From assembly GCA_020072785.1 (NCBI GenBank), contig JAIQGG010000003.1, positions 244,678 to 308,677 on the forward strand: a stretch of DNA of 64,000 bases. Reading direction: 5' to 3'. The notes beneath the pieces are model-generated. The model was given only the letters and a program-made list of their open reading frames with translations. It was not told where the DNA came from and ran no database searches. This document shows, piece by piece, positions 54,105 to 63,897 of this stretch (position 1 is its first letter; each line of letters opens with the position of its first letter). The position numbers and the translations under genes are program-made. This stretch comes from Terriglobia bacterium. GTDB lineage: Bacteria; Acidobacteriota; Terriglobia; Acidiferrales; UBA7541.

Positions 54105-57100
54105 ATGAATCGTAAATCGCACGGCCCGAGAGCACTCTTCGCCATGCTGTTCTGCCTGCTGCTGGCCGCCGCCGCAGGAGCGGCGCCGGGAGGCGACCAG
54201 GCGAATCCCGCGGACAAGTTGAAGAATCTGGAATTCCGAGAGCTGGGGCCCGCGGTAATGGGCGGGCGGGTGGACGACTTTGCGGTGGTGGAGAGCAATC
54301 CGAATATCGTGTATGCGGGGCTGGCCTCGGGCGGAGTGTGGAAGACCACGAACAGCGGGACGACCTGGGAACCGGTGTTCGACAAGGAAGAAGTGTCGAC
54401 GATCGGGGACGTGGCCGTTGCACCGTCCGACCCGTCAATCGTGTGGGCGGGGACGGGGGAGGCGAACAACCGGCAGAGCTCGTCGTGGGGCGACGGGATC
54501 TACAAGTCGCTGGACGGCGGGAAGACCTGGCAGAAGATGGGGCTGGAGGCGACGCAGCACATCGGGCGGATCGTGATCCATCCGAAAAATCCGGATGTGG
54601 TGTACGTAGCGGCGCTGGGGCAGCTATGGGGCCCGAACGCGGAGCGCGGGGTATACAAGACGACGGACGGCGGGAAGACGTGGGCGCAGGTGCTGAAGAT
54701 CAACGAGGACACCGGGGTGTCGGACATCGCGCTGGATCCGGAAAGCCCGGAGACGCTGTATGCGGCGGCCTACGAGAGGCGGCGGACGGTGTACGGGTTC
54801 AACGGCGGGGGAACGAGCGGGGCGATCTACAAGACCAGCGACGGGGGAGCCAGCTGGAAGAAGCTGACAAAGGGCCTGCCGTATGAGAACGGCGGAGAGG
54901 TGGGGCGAATCGGGCTGGACATCTACCGCAAGAATTCCAACATCGTGTACGCGCTGGTGCAGCACGAGAAAGGCGGGGTGTTCCGCAGCGAGGACAAGGG
55001 CGAGACGTGGAAGAAGATGGGCGACACGGACCCGCGGCCCTCCTACTACAGCCAGATCCGCATCGATCCGACGAACGACCTGCGCCTCTGGGTGCTGGGC
55101 GCGAACATGTACTACTCGGAGGACGGCGGAAAGACGTTCACGACGCAGCGGGTGAAGAGCATCCATGGGGACTTTCACGCCATGTGGATCGATCCCGCGG
55201 ACGCGAATCACATGATCACCGGGTCGGACGGGGGAATTCACTGGAGCTACGACGCGGGCAAGAACTGGGACTTCGTGAACACCATCGCCATCGGGCAATT
55301 CTACGAAGTGGGCTACGACCTGCAGAAGCCGTACCACATCTGCGGCGGGCTGCAGGACAACGGAGCGTGGTGCGGGCCGAGCAATTCGCTGACGCGCGAA
55401 GGCATCATCAACGCCGACTGGATGGTGTTACCGAGCGGCGACGGCTTCTACGTGCAGCCGGACCCGGTGGATCCCGCGACCGTGTATTACGAATCGCAGG
55501 ACGGGGAGCTGTCGCGCTTCGACCTGCGCACGATGCAGCACCGCAAGGTCATGCCGGAGGCGAAGGAAGACGAGGCGCACTACCGCTTTCAGTGGAATTC
55601 GCCGGTGGCCATTTCCGCGCACGACCACAATACGATCTATTACGGCGGAAACTTTTTCTTCAAATCCACGGACCGCGGAGACAGCTGGACGCGGCTGGGC
55701 GGCGACCTGACCACCGGGGTGGAGCGCAATAAGCTGGCGATCCTGGGCAAGGTGCCGGACAAGGAGACGCTCTCGCGGCATGACGGGGTGGAGCACTACC
55801 CGTGCATCACGACGATCAGCGAATCGCCACGGACGCCCAACGTGCTGTGGGCGGGGACGGACGACGGAAACCTGCAGGTAACGCGGGATGGCGGGAAGAG
55901 CTGGAAGAACGTGGCCGGGAAAGTGCCCGGGCTGCCCAAGGGAACGTACGTGAGCCGGGTGGCGGCGTCGAAATACGCGGAAGGCACGGCGTACGCGGCG
56001 TTCGACGGACACCGCAGCAACGACTACAGCGTGTACCTCTTTATGACCACGGATTACGGGGAGAACTGGAAGGCGATCCGCACGGGGATACCGAACTCCG
56101 CCGGGTCGGTGCACGTGGTGCGGGAGCATCCGCGGAACCAGAATCTGCTTTTTGCGGGAACGGAGTTCGGGCTGTGGGTTTCCTGGGACCGCGGGGGGAA
56201 CTGGACGGTGCTGAAGAATAATTTTCCGACGGTGCCGGTGGACGACATCGCCATTCAGCCGCAGGAAAACGACCTGATCCTGGGAACGCACGGGAGATCG
56301 ATCTGGATCTTCGACGACCTGACGCCGATCGAGAAGCTGAACACAGAGGTGCTGGCGTCAGACCTGACGTTCTTTGCGGTGCGCCCGGCAACGAGCTTTC
56401 GCCAGCGGCAGCGGCGCTGGAGCGCGGGACAGAAGATGTTCACGGCGAAAAATCCTCCGTATGGAGCGGTACTGAACTACTACCTGAAAGAGGCGGTGGC
56501 GCCCGAGCCGGCGAAGCCCGGCGCGGACGACAAAGACAAGGCGGCCGCTGCGGCGAAAAAAGAAGGCAAGGTAAAGATCACCGTGCTGGACAAGGACGGC
56601 AAGGTGGTGCGGGAGATGGAGGGTCCGGGCGCAGCGGGAGTAAACCGCACCAACTGGGACCTGCGCTGGAATGCAACGACGGAGCCGAGGCCGGAAGAGC
56701 TGGAAGCCATCGCCGGGGGGTGGTCGGCCGGGCCGCGGGGCCCGCTGGCCGAGCCGGGTGAATACACGGTGAAGATCAAGGCCGGGGCCAAGGAAGCGGA
56801 GCAGAAGGTAGTGGTCGAAGAGGATCCGCGGGTGCAGATCGCGCCGGGGGAGCGCGCGGCGCGGCGTGAGGCGATCAGCAAGCTTTACGAAATTGCGAAA
56901 ATCGCAGGGAAGGACCGCCAAACTATCTCCGGTTTAAAGGACGCGCTGACAGCCGCTCGCGAGCAATGGAAGAAGGAGGCCGCGAAGGCCGGGGGACTGA
57001 AGATCCCGGAGGAGATCCAGAAAGCCGCGGAGGAGCTGCAGAAGAAGGTGGACGCGGTGGCGGAGAAGTACCTGCGGCCACGCGAGGCCCTGGGCAGCGC

Positions 57101-57383
57101 GGGACCGCCGCTGGAGTGGAAGCCGGATCCGCTGCCGAATCGCGTGCAGGAACTGCTGGCGGCGCTGGACAGCTACACGGCGGTACCCGGGGGGCAGCAG
57201 AAGGAGCAGATGGCGGAGCTGGGGCCGCTGGTGACGGAGGCTTCGGCGCAGGTGAAGAAGCTGGCGGAAGAAGATCTGCCGGCGCTGAACAAGAGGATGA
57301 ACGACGCGGGGATTCCGCACATCGTGCCTGCAGCGGTGGCGCCGCCGGCGCCGGGCGGGGACGAAGAGGAGCCGGAGCGGTAG
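54105..57383 (+). CDS. Giant exported VPS10/BNR-propeller protein
   Basis: ATG 54105 follows a good ribosome site and gives 1092 aa with a signal peptide (residues 1-26). The bulk is a double beta-propeller with repeated Asp-box phrases such as TNSGTTWEPV, SLDGGKTWQK, TTDGGKTWAQ, SEDKGETWKK, and SEDGGKTFTT. This type is annotated as sortilin/VPS10 or glycosyl-hydrolase BNR-like. From residue ~830 it has a separate domain with charged and Ala-rich helices. It probably works in the periplasm or outside, perhaps in binding or degrading polymers, but no active site can be shown. The next gene is also exported. Confidence 0.8.
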   Translation: MNRKSHGPRALFAMLFCLLLAAAAGAAPGGDQANPADKLKNLEFRELGPAVMGGRVDDFAVVESNPNIVYAGLASGGVWKTTNSGTTWEPVFDKEEVSTIGDVAVAPSDPSIVWAGTGEANNRQSSSWGDGIYKSLDGGKTWQKMGLEATQHIGRIVIHPKNPDVVYVAALGQLWGPNAERGVYKTTDGGKTWAQVLKINEDTGVSDIALDPESPETLYAAAYERRRTVYGFNGGGTSGAIYKTSDGGASWKKLTKGLPYENGGEVGRIGLDIYRKNSNIVYALVQHEKGGVFRSEDKGETWKKMGDTDPRPSYYSQIRIDPTNDLRLWVLGANMYYSEDGGKTFTTQRVKSIHGDFHAMWIDPADANHMITGSDGGIHWSYDAGKNWDFVNTIAIGQFYEVGYDLQKPYHICGGLQDNGAWCGPSNSLTREGIINADWMVLPSGDGFYVQPDPVDPATVYYESQDGELSRFDLRTMQHRKVMPEAKEDEAHYRFQWNSPVAISAHDHNTIYYGGNFFFKSTDRGDSWTRLGGDLTTGVERNKLAILGKVPDKETLSRHDGVEHYPCITTISESPRTPNVLWAGTDDGNLQVTRDGGKSWKNVAGKVPGLPKGTYVSRVAASKYAEGTAYAAFDGHRSNDYSVYLFMTTDYGENWKAIRTGIPNSAGSVHVVREHPRNQNLLFAGTEFGLWVSWDRGGNWTVLKNNFPTVPVDDIAIQPQENDLILGTHGRSIWIFDDLTPIEKLNTEVLASDLTFFAVRPATSFRQRQRRWSAGQKMFTAKNPPYGAVLNYYLKEAVAPEPAKPGADDKDKAAAAAKKEGKVKITVLDKDGKVVREMEGPGAAGVNRTNWDLRWNATTEPRPEELEAIAGGWSAGPRGPLAEPGEYTVKIKAGAKEAEQKVVVEEDPRVQIAPGERAARREAISKLYEIAKIAGKDRQTISGLKDALTAAREQWKKEAAKAGGLKIPEEIQKAAEELQKKVDAVAEKYLRPREALGSAGPPLEWKPDPLPNRVQELLAALDSYTAVPGGQQKEQMAELGPLVTEASAQVKKLAEEDLPALNKRMNDAGIPHIVPAAVAPPAPGGDEEEPER

Positions 57384-57632
57384 GAAGCACGGCTGAAGAG
57401 TCTCTGTGGCAGCTTCCGGTTGCCTGCGGTAACGCTACCTTCAGGCGGACAGAGAACTGACAGGATGATGCCGGGCTGAACTCCGGCGCTACAGGAAAAA
57501 CGACATTTTCTGGCGAGGCGCGTCTAAGGAAGACAACGAAGGGTGTGTCCGGGGGCCTGGCGGAACGCTGAAGTTTGCGGCCCGGCAAGAATCCAGTTTC
57601 CACGATTGCAAACAGCGACAGAGGAGAGACGC

Positions 57633-60600
57633 ATGAACGCGAAGCATGTGAAGCGGCACCGTGTGGCCGGGTGGGTGGTCGCGGGGATGATGATTCTGGG
57701 GGGATTTGCGGCGCGCAGCATGGCGCAGCCGGCGGGCAGCGCGGCCCAGGCGAAGGACGAGAAGAAGGAGGAAAAGAAGGACGAGAAGAAGGGGCTGCCG
57801 CTGAAATCCGCGCGCAAGATCGAGTTCACGACCGACGAGGGGACCTGGCTCTCGCTGGACGCCGCGCCGGACGGCAAGACCATCGTCTTCGAGCTGCTGG
57901 GGGACATCTACACGCTGCCGGTGGAGGGCGGGCAGGCGAAGCTCATCTCCGGGGGCATGGCGTTCGACAGCCAGCCGAAATTCTCACCGGACGGAAAATG
58001 GATCGCGTTTCTCAGCGACCGCGAGGGCAGCGAAAATATCTGGATCATGAAGGCGGATGGGAGCGACGCGAAGCAGATCTCCAAGGACCCCAACAATGAA
58101 TTCGCTTCGCCGAGCTGGTCGCCGGACGGGCAATACATTTTTGTGTCCAAGGCCGGCTTTGGGATCACCACGTTCGAAATCTGGATGTACCACATCCAGG
58201 GCGGCACGGGGGTGCAGATCACCAAGGCCAAGACGGCGCCGAACACGCCGCGGAAGGAGCGGAACAATGCCATCGGCGTGGTGGCTTCGCCGGACGGGCG
58301 CTATCTCTATTACGCAGTGCGCAAGGGCGGCTTCGAGTACAACGCGCAGTTTCCGCTGTGGCAGATCGCGCGGCGCGACCGGCGGACCGGCGATGAGGAC
58401 GTCCTGGTGCAGCAGATCGAGAGCAGCTTCCGCCCGGTGCTTTCGCCGGACGGCACGCAACTGCTCTACGTGACGCGGTACGAGACCGAGAGCGGGCTGC
58501 GGCTGCGCAATCTGCAGAGCGGGGAGGACCGCTGGGTGCGCTATCCGGTGACGCGCGACGATCAGGAATCGCGCTTCACACGCGACCTTTTCCCCGGCTA
58601 TGCCTTCCTGCCCGGAGGCAAGGAGATCGTCTACAACCAGGACGGCAAGATCCGGCGCCTCGATCTGGCCACGGGCAAGGACACGGTGATTCCCTTCACC
58701 GCGCAGGTTTCGCAGGAACTGGGGCCGAAGCTGGATTTCCCGCAACGCGTCGAGCAAGGCCCGGTGAAAGTGCGGCTGATCCAGGATGCCAATCAGTCCC
58801 CGGACGGCAAGAGGCTGGCCTTCTCGGCGATGACGCACCTGTACGTGATGGACATCCCGGGCGGAAAGGCGCAACGCTTGACGAGCGGCAACGCGCGCGA
58901 ATTCCAGCCCACCTGGTCGCCGGACGGAAAATCGATCGCCTATGTAACCTGGTCGGCTGCGGGCGGGGAGATCTGGAAAGTGCCGGCCACCGGGGGCACA
59001 CCGCAGCAGCTCACCCAAGTGCCCGCGTTCTACAGTGATCCGGCGTGGTCGCCGGACGGAACGCGCATCGTGGCCATTCGCGGCAATGCCTATGACCGGG
59101 AGAACCGGGATTTCGACGAAGGGCAGACGCGGAACGCCGACCTCGTGTGGATTCCTGCCGAGGGCGGAGCCACGAACCTGATCCTGCCGGCGCGCGGCGC
59201 AGGCAGGCCGCACTTCACCCACGAGAAAGACCGCATCTACGTCAACACGCCGCAGGGGCTGATTTCCCTGCGGTATGACGGGACGGACCGGCGCACGCTG
59301 CTCCTGGTGAAAGGGCAGGGACTGTATCACTTTGAAGAACCGATCCCCGCGGACGACGTTCTTGCCAGCCCGGACGGCAACTGGGTGCTGGCCCACGTCA
59401 TGAACCAGCTCTATCTGGTGGCCATGCCCATCGTGGGCGGAGAGGTCCCGACGGTGCTGGTGACCGGCGCTTCGGTGCCGACGAAGCGCCTGACGGACAT
59501 CGGCGCGGACTATTTCGGCTGGGCCGACGACGGCAAGACCATTACCTGGGCCGTCGGCGCAAGCTTTTTCCGGCAGCCGCTGAGCGCCATCTCGTTTGAG
59601 GCACCCAAGGAAGACAAGAAGGACGGCGACAAGAAAGAGGAAAGCAAGAAGGACGAAGCCGCGGAAAAGAAGCCCGAGAAGTTCAAGGAGCAGGACAAGA
59701 GCGTGGAAGAGATGGCCGTGGTTCTGGAAGTGCCGCGCAAGACGCCCCAGGGCACGGTGGTGCTGCGCGGAGCCACGGTGGTGACGATGAAGGGCGACGA
59801 GGTGTTGAAGAACGCGGACATCGTCGTAGAAAACAACCGCATTACCCGCGTGGGGGCCCGCGGCAGCGCGCCCGCGGGGGCCAAGGTGTTCGATGTCCGC
59901 GGGAAGACCATCGTGCCGGGCTTCATCGACACCCACGCGCACTGGACGGAAATCCGCCGCGGCATTCTGGACACGCAGAACTGGGCCTTTCTGGCCAATC
60001 TGGCCTATGGGGTAACGTCCGGGCTGGACGTGCAGACCATGACGAACGACATGTTCGCGTATGAAGACCTGGTGGACAGCGGGGAGATCCTGGGATTGCG
60101 CGCGTTTTCAACCGGGCCGGGCGTTTTCTCCGACAACAACTTCCAGTCGGAAGAGGAAGTGAAGGGCGTGCTGACCAAGTACCGGAAGTATTACGGCACG
60201 CACAACATCAAGAGCTACATCGTGGGCAACCGCAAGCAGCGGCAGTACATGGTGCAGGCGGCGAAGGAGCTGGAGATGATGCCGACGACGGAGGGGGGGC
60301 TGGACCTGAAGCTGGACCTGACGCACGTGCTGGACGGCTTCCACGGCAACGAGCACACCCTGCCCATCACTCCGCTCTACAAGGACGTGATCCAATTGTT
60401 CGCGCAGTCGGGAATCGCGGAGACGCCGACGCTGATCGTGAATTACGGGGGGCCGTTCGGGGAGAACTACTGGTACGAGAACAGCGAGGTGCACGACAAC
60501 GCCAAGCTGAATCACTTCACGCCGCACCGCATCCTGGACGAGAAGACGAAGCGGCGGGAGGGGTGGTTCCGCAAGGACGAATACGCCTTTCCGAAGCTGG

Positions 60601-61022
60601 CGGCGCAGGTGACGAAGCTGGCGCGGGCCGGCGGACTGATCGGGGTGGGCAGCCACGGGCAGCTGCAGGGCCTGGGCTACCACTGGGAGATGTGGATGCT
60701 GGCGAGCGGGGGGATGACGCCGCTGGAAGTGCTGCGCTGCGCCACGTTGAACGGGGCGCAAATCATCGGGCGACCGCAGGACCTGGGGTCGATCGAGCCG
60801 GGCAAGCTGGCCGACCTGGTGATCCTGGACAAGAACCCGCTCGAGGACATCCACAACACGAACACGATTCACTGGGTGATGAAGAACGGCGAGCTCTTCG
60901 AAGGCGACACGCTGGACCAGGTGTGGCCAGAGCAGAAGAAGCTGGAACCGCTGTATTTCTGGAACTACGACCAGCCCAAAGCGGGAGAGCCGCTGAGCTA
61001 CGGGAAGATGGTGCAGCCATAG
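57633..61022 (+). CDS. Exported TolB-propeller/amidohydrolase fusion protein
   Basis: ATG 57633 follows GAGGAGA and gives 1129 aa with a signal peptide (residues ~1-36). Residues ~50-650 form a TolB/WD40-like propeller with repeated SPDGK units (FSPDGKWIAFLSDREG, WSPDGQYIFVS, WSPDGKSIAYV). A Lys/Glu linker (~659-692) leads to an amidohydrolase domain whose metal motif is PGFIDTHAHW. Downstream metal residues occur near SHGQLQGLGYHWE. Such fusions are common in soil bacteria and may cleave cyclic amides or dipeptides. It probably acts in the periplasm. A strong terminator follows. Confidence 0.85.
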   Translation: MNAKHVKRHRVAGWVVAGMMILGGFAARSMAQPAGSAAQAKDEKKEEKKDEKKGLPLKSARKIEFTTDEGTWLSLDAAPDGKTIVFELLGDIYTLPVEGGQAKLISGGMAFDSQPKFSPDGKWIAFLSDREGSENIWIMKADGSDAKQISKDPNNEFASPSWSPDGQYIFVSKAGFGITTFEIWMYHIQGGTGVQITKAKTAPNTPRKERNNAIGVVASPDGRYLYYAVRKGGFEYNAQFPLWQIARRDRRTGDEDVLVQQIESSFRPVLSPDGTQLLYVTRYETESGLRLRNLQSGEDRWVRYPVTRDDQESRFTRDLFPGYAFLPGGKEIVYNQDGKIRRLDLATGKDTVIPFTAQVSQELGPKLDFPQRVEQGPVKVRLIQDANQSPDGKRLAFSAMTHLYVMDIPGGKAQRLTSGNAREFQPTWSPDGKSIAYVTWSAAGGEIWKVPATGGTPQQLTQVPAFYSDPAWSPDGTRIVAIRGNAYDRENRDFDEGQTRNADLVWIPAEGGATNLILPARGAGRPHFTHEKDRIYVNTPQGLISLRYDGTDRRTLLLVKGQGLYHFEEPIPADDVLASPDGNWVLAHVMNQLYLVAMPIVGGEVPTVLVTGASVPTKRLTDIGADYFGWADDGKTITWAVGASFFRQPLSAISFEAPKEDKKDGDKKEESKKDEAAEKKPEKFKEQDKSVEEMAVVLEVPRKTPQGTVVLRGATVVTMKGDEVLKNADIVVENNRITRVGARGSAPAGAKVFDVRGKTIVPGFIDTHAHWTEIRRGILDTQNWAFLANLAYGVTSGLDVQTMTNDMFAYEDLVDSGEILGLRAFSTGPGVFSDNNFQSEEEVKGVLTKYRKYYGTHNIKSYIVGNRKQRQYMVQAAKELEMMPTTEGGLDLKLDLTHVLDGFHGNEHTLPITPLYKDVIQLFAQSGIAETPTLIVNYGGPFGENYWYENSEVHDNAKLNHFTPHRILDEKTKRREGWFRKDEYAFPKLAAQVTKLARAGGLIGVGSHGQLQGLGYHWEMWMLASGGMTPLEVLRCATLNGAQIIGRPQDLGSIEPGKLADLVILDKNPLEDIHNTNTIHWVMKNGELFEGDTLDQVWPEQKKLEPLYFWNYDQPKAGEPLSYGKMVQP

Positions 61023-61065
61023 GCGGCGTCATTCGGGATGTGTGACTGGTGAGTGGTGTTTTTTG

Positions 61066-61099
61066 GGGCGTCCCGATCGGAACGGGACGCCCTAATTAT
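61066..61099. terminator. Terminator between the amidohydrolase fusion and the epimerase
   Basis: Ten-bp arms GGGCGTCCCG / CGGGACGCCC pair around ATCGGAA, followed by TAATTATT. It sits between converging genes. Confidence 0.75.
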
Positions 61100-61125
61100 T
61101 GGGGGCCACCTGGCTGCGGGTGCAG

Positions 61126-62076
61126 TTATTTCTCGGCGGCTTTGGCCTGGACGCCGCGATACCAGGCGTAGGTGCGGCGCAGTCCTTCCTCGAAGTGGAC
61201 CTGGGGGTCGTAGGCGAGGAGCTCGCGGCTCAGGGTGATGTCGGCCTGGGAATCGCGGATGTCGCCCTCGCGCGGGGGGTCGTATTTGGCATCGAGGGGC
61301 TTGCCGGCAATCTGGCCGAGGAGCTGCAGGGTCTGATTCAGGGTGTAGCGCTCACCCATCCCCACATTGAGAACTTTTCCGGAAACGCCGGGGGCTTCGC
61401 AGGCCAGGAGATTGGCCTGCACCACGTTATCCACGTAGGTGAAATCGCGGGACTGCTCACCATCGCCAAATACGGTGGGCTGCGTGCCGTCGAGGCAGCA
61501 GGTGATGAATTTGGAAAGCACGCCGGAATAGGGCGAGCTGGGATCCTGGCGGGGGCCGAAGACGTTGAAGTAGCGCAGGGAAACATTTTCGAGGGCGTAG
61601 CAGCGGCCGAAGACCTGGGCGTAGAGCTCGCCGACGTACTTGGAAACGCCGTAGGGAGAGATGGGTACGGGGGACATGTTCTCGCGCTTGGGCAACTCGG
61701 GAGTTTCGCCGTAGGCCGAGGAGGAAGCGGCGAAGACGAGGCGTTTGACTTTGGCGTCGCGCGCGGCCACCAGAACATTCAGCGTTCCGTCGATATTGAC
61801 GCGGTTGGTCTCCAGGGGGTCCTTCACGGAGCGGGGCACCGAGGTGCGCGCCGCGAGGTGCAGGACGTAATCGGCCTCGTGCATGGCGCGGCGCACGGCC
61901 TCCAGGTCGGTGATGCTGGCCTTCATGAAGGTGATCTTGCTGCGGACGTCAGCGAGGTTTTCTTCCTTGCCGGCGGACAGGTCGTCCAGGACCACGACGC
62001 TGTGTCCGCGGCGGACGAGTTCGTCCACGGTGTTCGAGCCGATAAAACCGGCGCCGCCCGTCACCAGGTAGCGCAT
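61126..62076 (-). CDS. NAD-dependent sugar-nucleotide epimerase/dehydratase
   Basis: This 316-aa short-chain dehydrogenase-type enzyme has the NAD motif TGGAGFIG (residues 6-13), a DDLSAGKEENL strand end, and the catalytic YGVSK (about residues 146-150). This matches GalE/UDP-glucuronate epimerase relatives that act on UDP-sugars. It serves LPS or capsule synthesis and fits the heptose genes that follow on the same strand further right. The exact sugar cannot be fixed. Confidence 0.9.
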   Translation of the reverse strand: MRYLVTGGAGFIGSNTVDELVRRGHSVVVLDDLSAGKEENLADVRSKITFMKASITDLEAVRRAMHEADYVLHLAARTSVPRSVKDPLETNRVNIDGTLNVLVAARDAKVKRLVFAASSSAYGETPELPKRENMSPVPISPYGVSKYVGELYAQVFGRCYALENVSLRYFNVFGPRQDPSSPYSGVLSKFITCCLDGTQPTVFGDGEQSRDFTYVDNVVQANLLACEAPGVSGKVLNVGMGERYTLNQTLQLLGQIAGKPLDAKYDPPREGDIRDSQADITLSRELLAYDPQVHFEEGLRRTYAWYRGVQAKAAEK

Positions 62077-62290
62077 TGGGAGTGCCTCCTTGGAAGGATG
62101 ATCCGCAGCGGACGGCGTGCCGCGGCGGTGCTGGTTTCGGGCCTACGGGGACGCTGCCCCCGCCTTTCTGTTACGCTTATACAGGGAATACGGGGCCAGC
62201 GCGATGAGGCCCACACCCCACGAAGGGATATTGTACGACGGAATCTCCGAGGGGAAGCGTTCGGAATTGACCGGACGTCACATAAGAGAC

Positions 62291-63175
62291 ATGAACCACG
62301 CGATCCGCAGCTGGAGCGCCGCCGGCGTCGTTTTCATGGGCCTTGGGCTCGGCGCCACGGTGCTGCTGTGGCACGGCCGCGCGCCGCGGTTGCCACTGGC
62401 TGCTGCGACATCCGCCGCCGAACCGGCCGCGGCCGCCGCGAGCGTGGCCACGCCCGCCGCTGCGCCGGCGGGGCATCCCGCGACGAAGGCGCAACCCGCG
62501 GCGGAGCGGGAAGCCGCTTCCCCGCTGCCGCAGAACGAAACCCTGGAATTCACGGCACAGCTAGCCAAGATCAACAACGTAGCCTCGCTGCAATTTGTCG
62601 CGGGCGAGCACCGCACGTTCCTGGGGCGCGCGGCGTGGCACCTGCAGGCCTTCGCGCACACGCAGAACCCGCTGCGCATGGTGTTCGTGCTGGATGACCA
62701 GTTTGACTCCTATAGCGACGCCGCGACGCTGGCGAGCCTGCAATACGAGCTGCGGCTGAACGAGCACGGGCAGAAGCTGGATTCCGTGCTGCGCATGAGC
62801 ACGGGAAGAGAGGCGGCGCCGGCGGATGCCACGGCCGCGCGGGTGCTGCCCGGCACGCGCGATCCGCTGGGGATGCTGCAATATCTGCGTACGGTGAACT
62901 GGGCGAAGAGCCCCGAGGTGCGCAGCCCGGTTTTCGACGGGCACAAGCTGTACGACGTACGCGCGCGGCTGGCCGGAACCGCGGAGAAAGTGACGGTTCC
63001 CGCGGGGGAATTTGCAGCGTCGAAGATCGATCTGCATATTTTCGAGAACGGCACGGAGAGCAAGGACACGCACATCGCGGTGTATCTGGCGAACACGCCG
63101 GCGCGCACACCGGTGCTTCTGGAGGCGGTGCTACCCCTGGGAACGGCACGGGTGGAGTTGCTGCGGGTGCCGTGA
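62291..63175 (+). CDS. Exported DUF3108-like hypothetical protein
   Basis: ATG 62291 gives 294 aa. A signal anchor (residues 8-25) is followed by an Ala/Pro-rich linker (to about residue 80). The folded part has SLQYELRLNEHG, HKLYDVRARLAGTAEKVTVP and EFAASKIDLHIFENG, which resembles DUF3108 and related beta-rich envelope proteins. No function is established. It is divergent from the epimerase and convergent with gmhA. A longer upstream frame (to 62117) overlaps the promoter region. Confidence 0.7.
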   Translation: MNHAIRSWSAAGVVFMGLGLGATVLLWHGRAPRLPLAAATSAAEPAAAAASVATPAAAPAGHPATKAQPAAEREAASPLPQNETLEFTAQLAKINNVASLQFVAGEHRTFLGRAAWHLQAFAHTQNPLRMVFVLDDQFDSYSDAATLASLQYELRLNEHGQKLDSVLRMSTGREAAPADATAARVLPGTRDPLGMLQYLRTVNWAKSPEVRSPVFDGHKLYDVRARLAGTAEKVTVPAGEFAASKIDLHIFENGTESKDTHIAVYLANTPARTPVLLEAVLPLGTARVELLRVP

Positions 63176-63300
63176 AGCGCCGGAAGTTCGGCGTTAAAAG
63201 TTAAGAAGTTCAACGGCTGAAAAGTTAAAAGAAAACCCGCGCGAAATTCCGGCCTGTCTTGTTTGCCACTTTCCCTTTTCAAACTTCCGCTGTGAATTTT

Positions 63301-63879
63301 TTATGCGGCCGCCAGCTGCTCGATGAGGGCGCAGGCGATGTGTCCGATGGTGATGTGCGCTTCCTGAATGCGCTGCGGGTCGCGCGAGGGGACGTTGAGG
63401 AGCAAGTCGACTTTGCCAGCCAGCGCGCCGCCGGTTTCTCCGGTGAAGGCCACGAGGCAGGCGCCGCAGGTGCGCCCGGCTTCCACGGCGCGCACCACGT
63501 TGGGGCTGGTGCCACTGGTGGAAAGGGCCACGAGGACGTCCGCGGGGGAGAGCAGCGATTCCACCTGGCGGGAAAAGATCTGCTCGAAGCCGTAGTCGTT
63601 CCCGGCCGCGGTGAGCACGGAGGGGTTGGCCGTCAGCGCCAGGGCCGCCAGGCTGCGGCGGTCGTTGCGCAGGCGCACCACGAGTTCGGCAGCGAGGTGC
63701 TGAGCATCGGCGGCGCTGCCGCCGTTGCCGAAGAAGACCAGTTTGCCGCCGGTGCGCAGGGCCGCGGCGGATTTTTCGGCAAACGCGGCGATGCGCGCGA
63801 TCAGCTCCGGCGAAAAACTCTGTTTTACGCGGCAACTTTCCTCGAGCTGGCGGCGGATGGTTTCGGTGTGTGGGGGCAT
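63301..63879 (-). CDS. gmhA: Sedoheptulose-7-phosphate isomerase (SIS domain)
   Basis: This 192-aa SIS protein has the phosphosugar motif VFFGNGGSAADAQHLAAEL (about residues 48-66), a second substrate patch VALSTSGTSPNVVRA, and a C-terminal EAHITIGHIACALIE with the conserved His residues. It starts heptose synthesis for the LPS core by isomerising sedoheptulose 7-phosphate. It is 18 bases downstream of a UDP-glucose dehydrogenase-type gene, so the two are in one operon. LptD elsewhere in the window fits an LPS-producing host. Confidence 0.92.
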   Translation of the reverse strand: MPPHTETIRRQLEESCRVKQSFSPELIARIAAFAEKSAAALRTGGKLVFFGNGGSAADAQHLAAELVVRLRNDRRSLAALALTANPSVLTAAGNDYGFEQIFSRQVESLLSPADVLVALSTSGTSPNVVRAVEAGRTCGACLVAFTGETGGALAGKVDLLLNVPSRDPQRIQEAHITIGHIACALIEQLAAA

Positions 63880-63897
63880 GGTGGTTTTTTCCGGGGG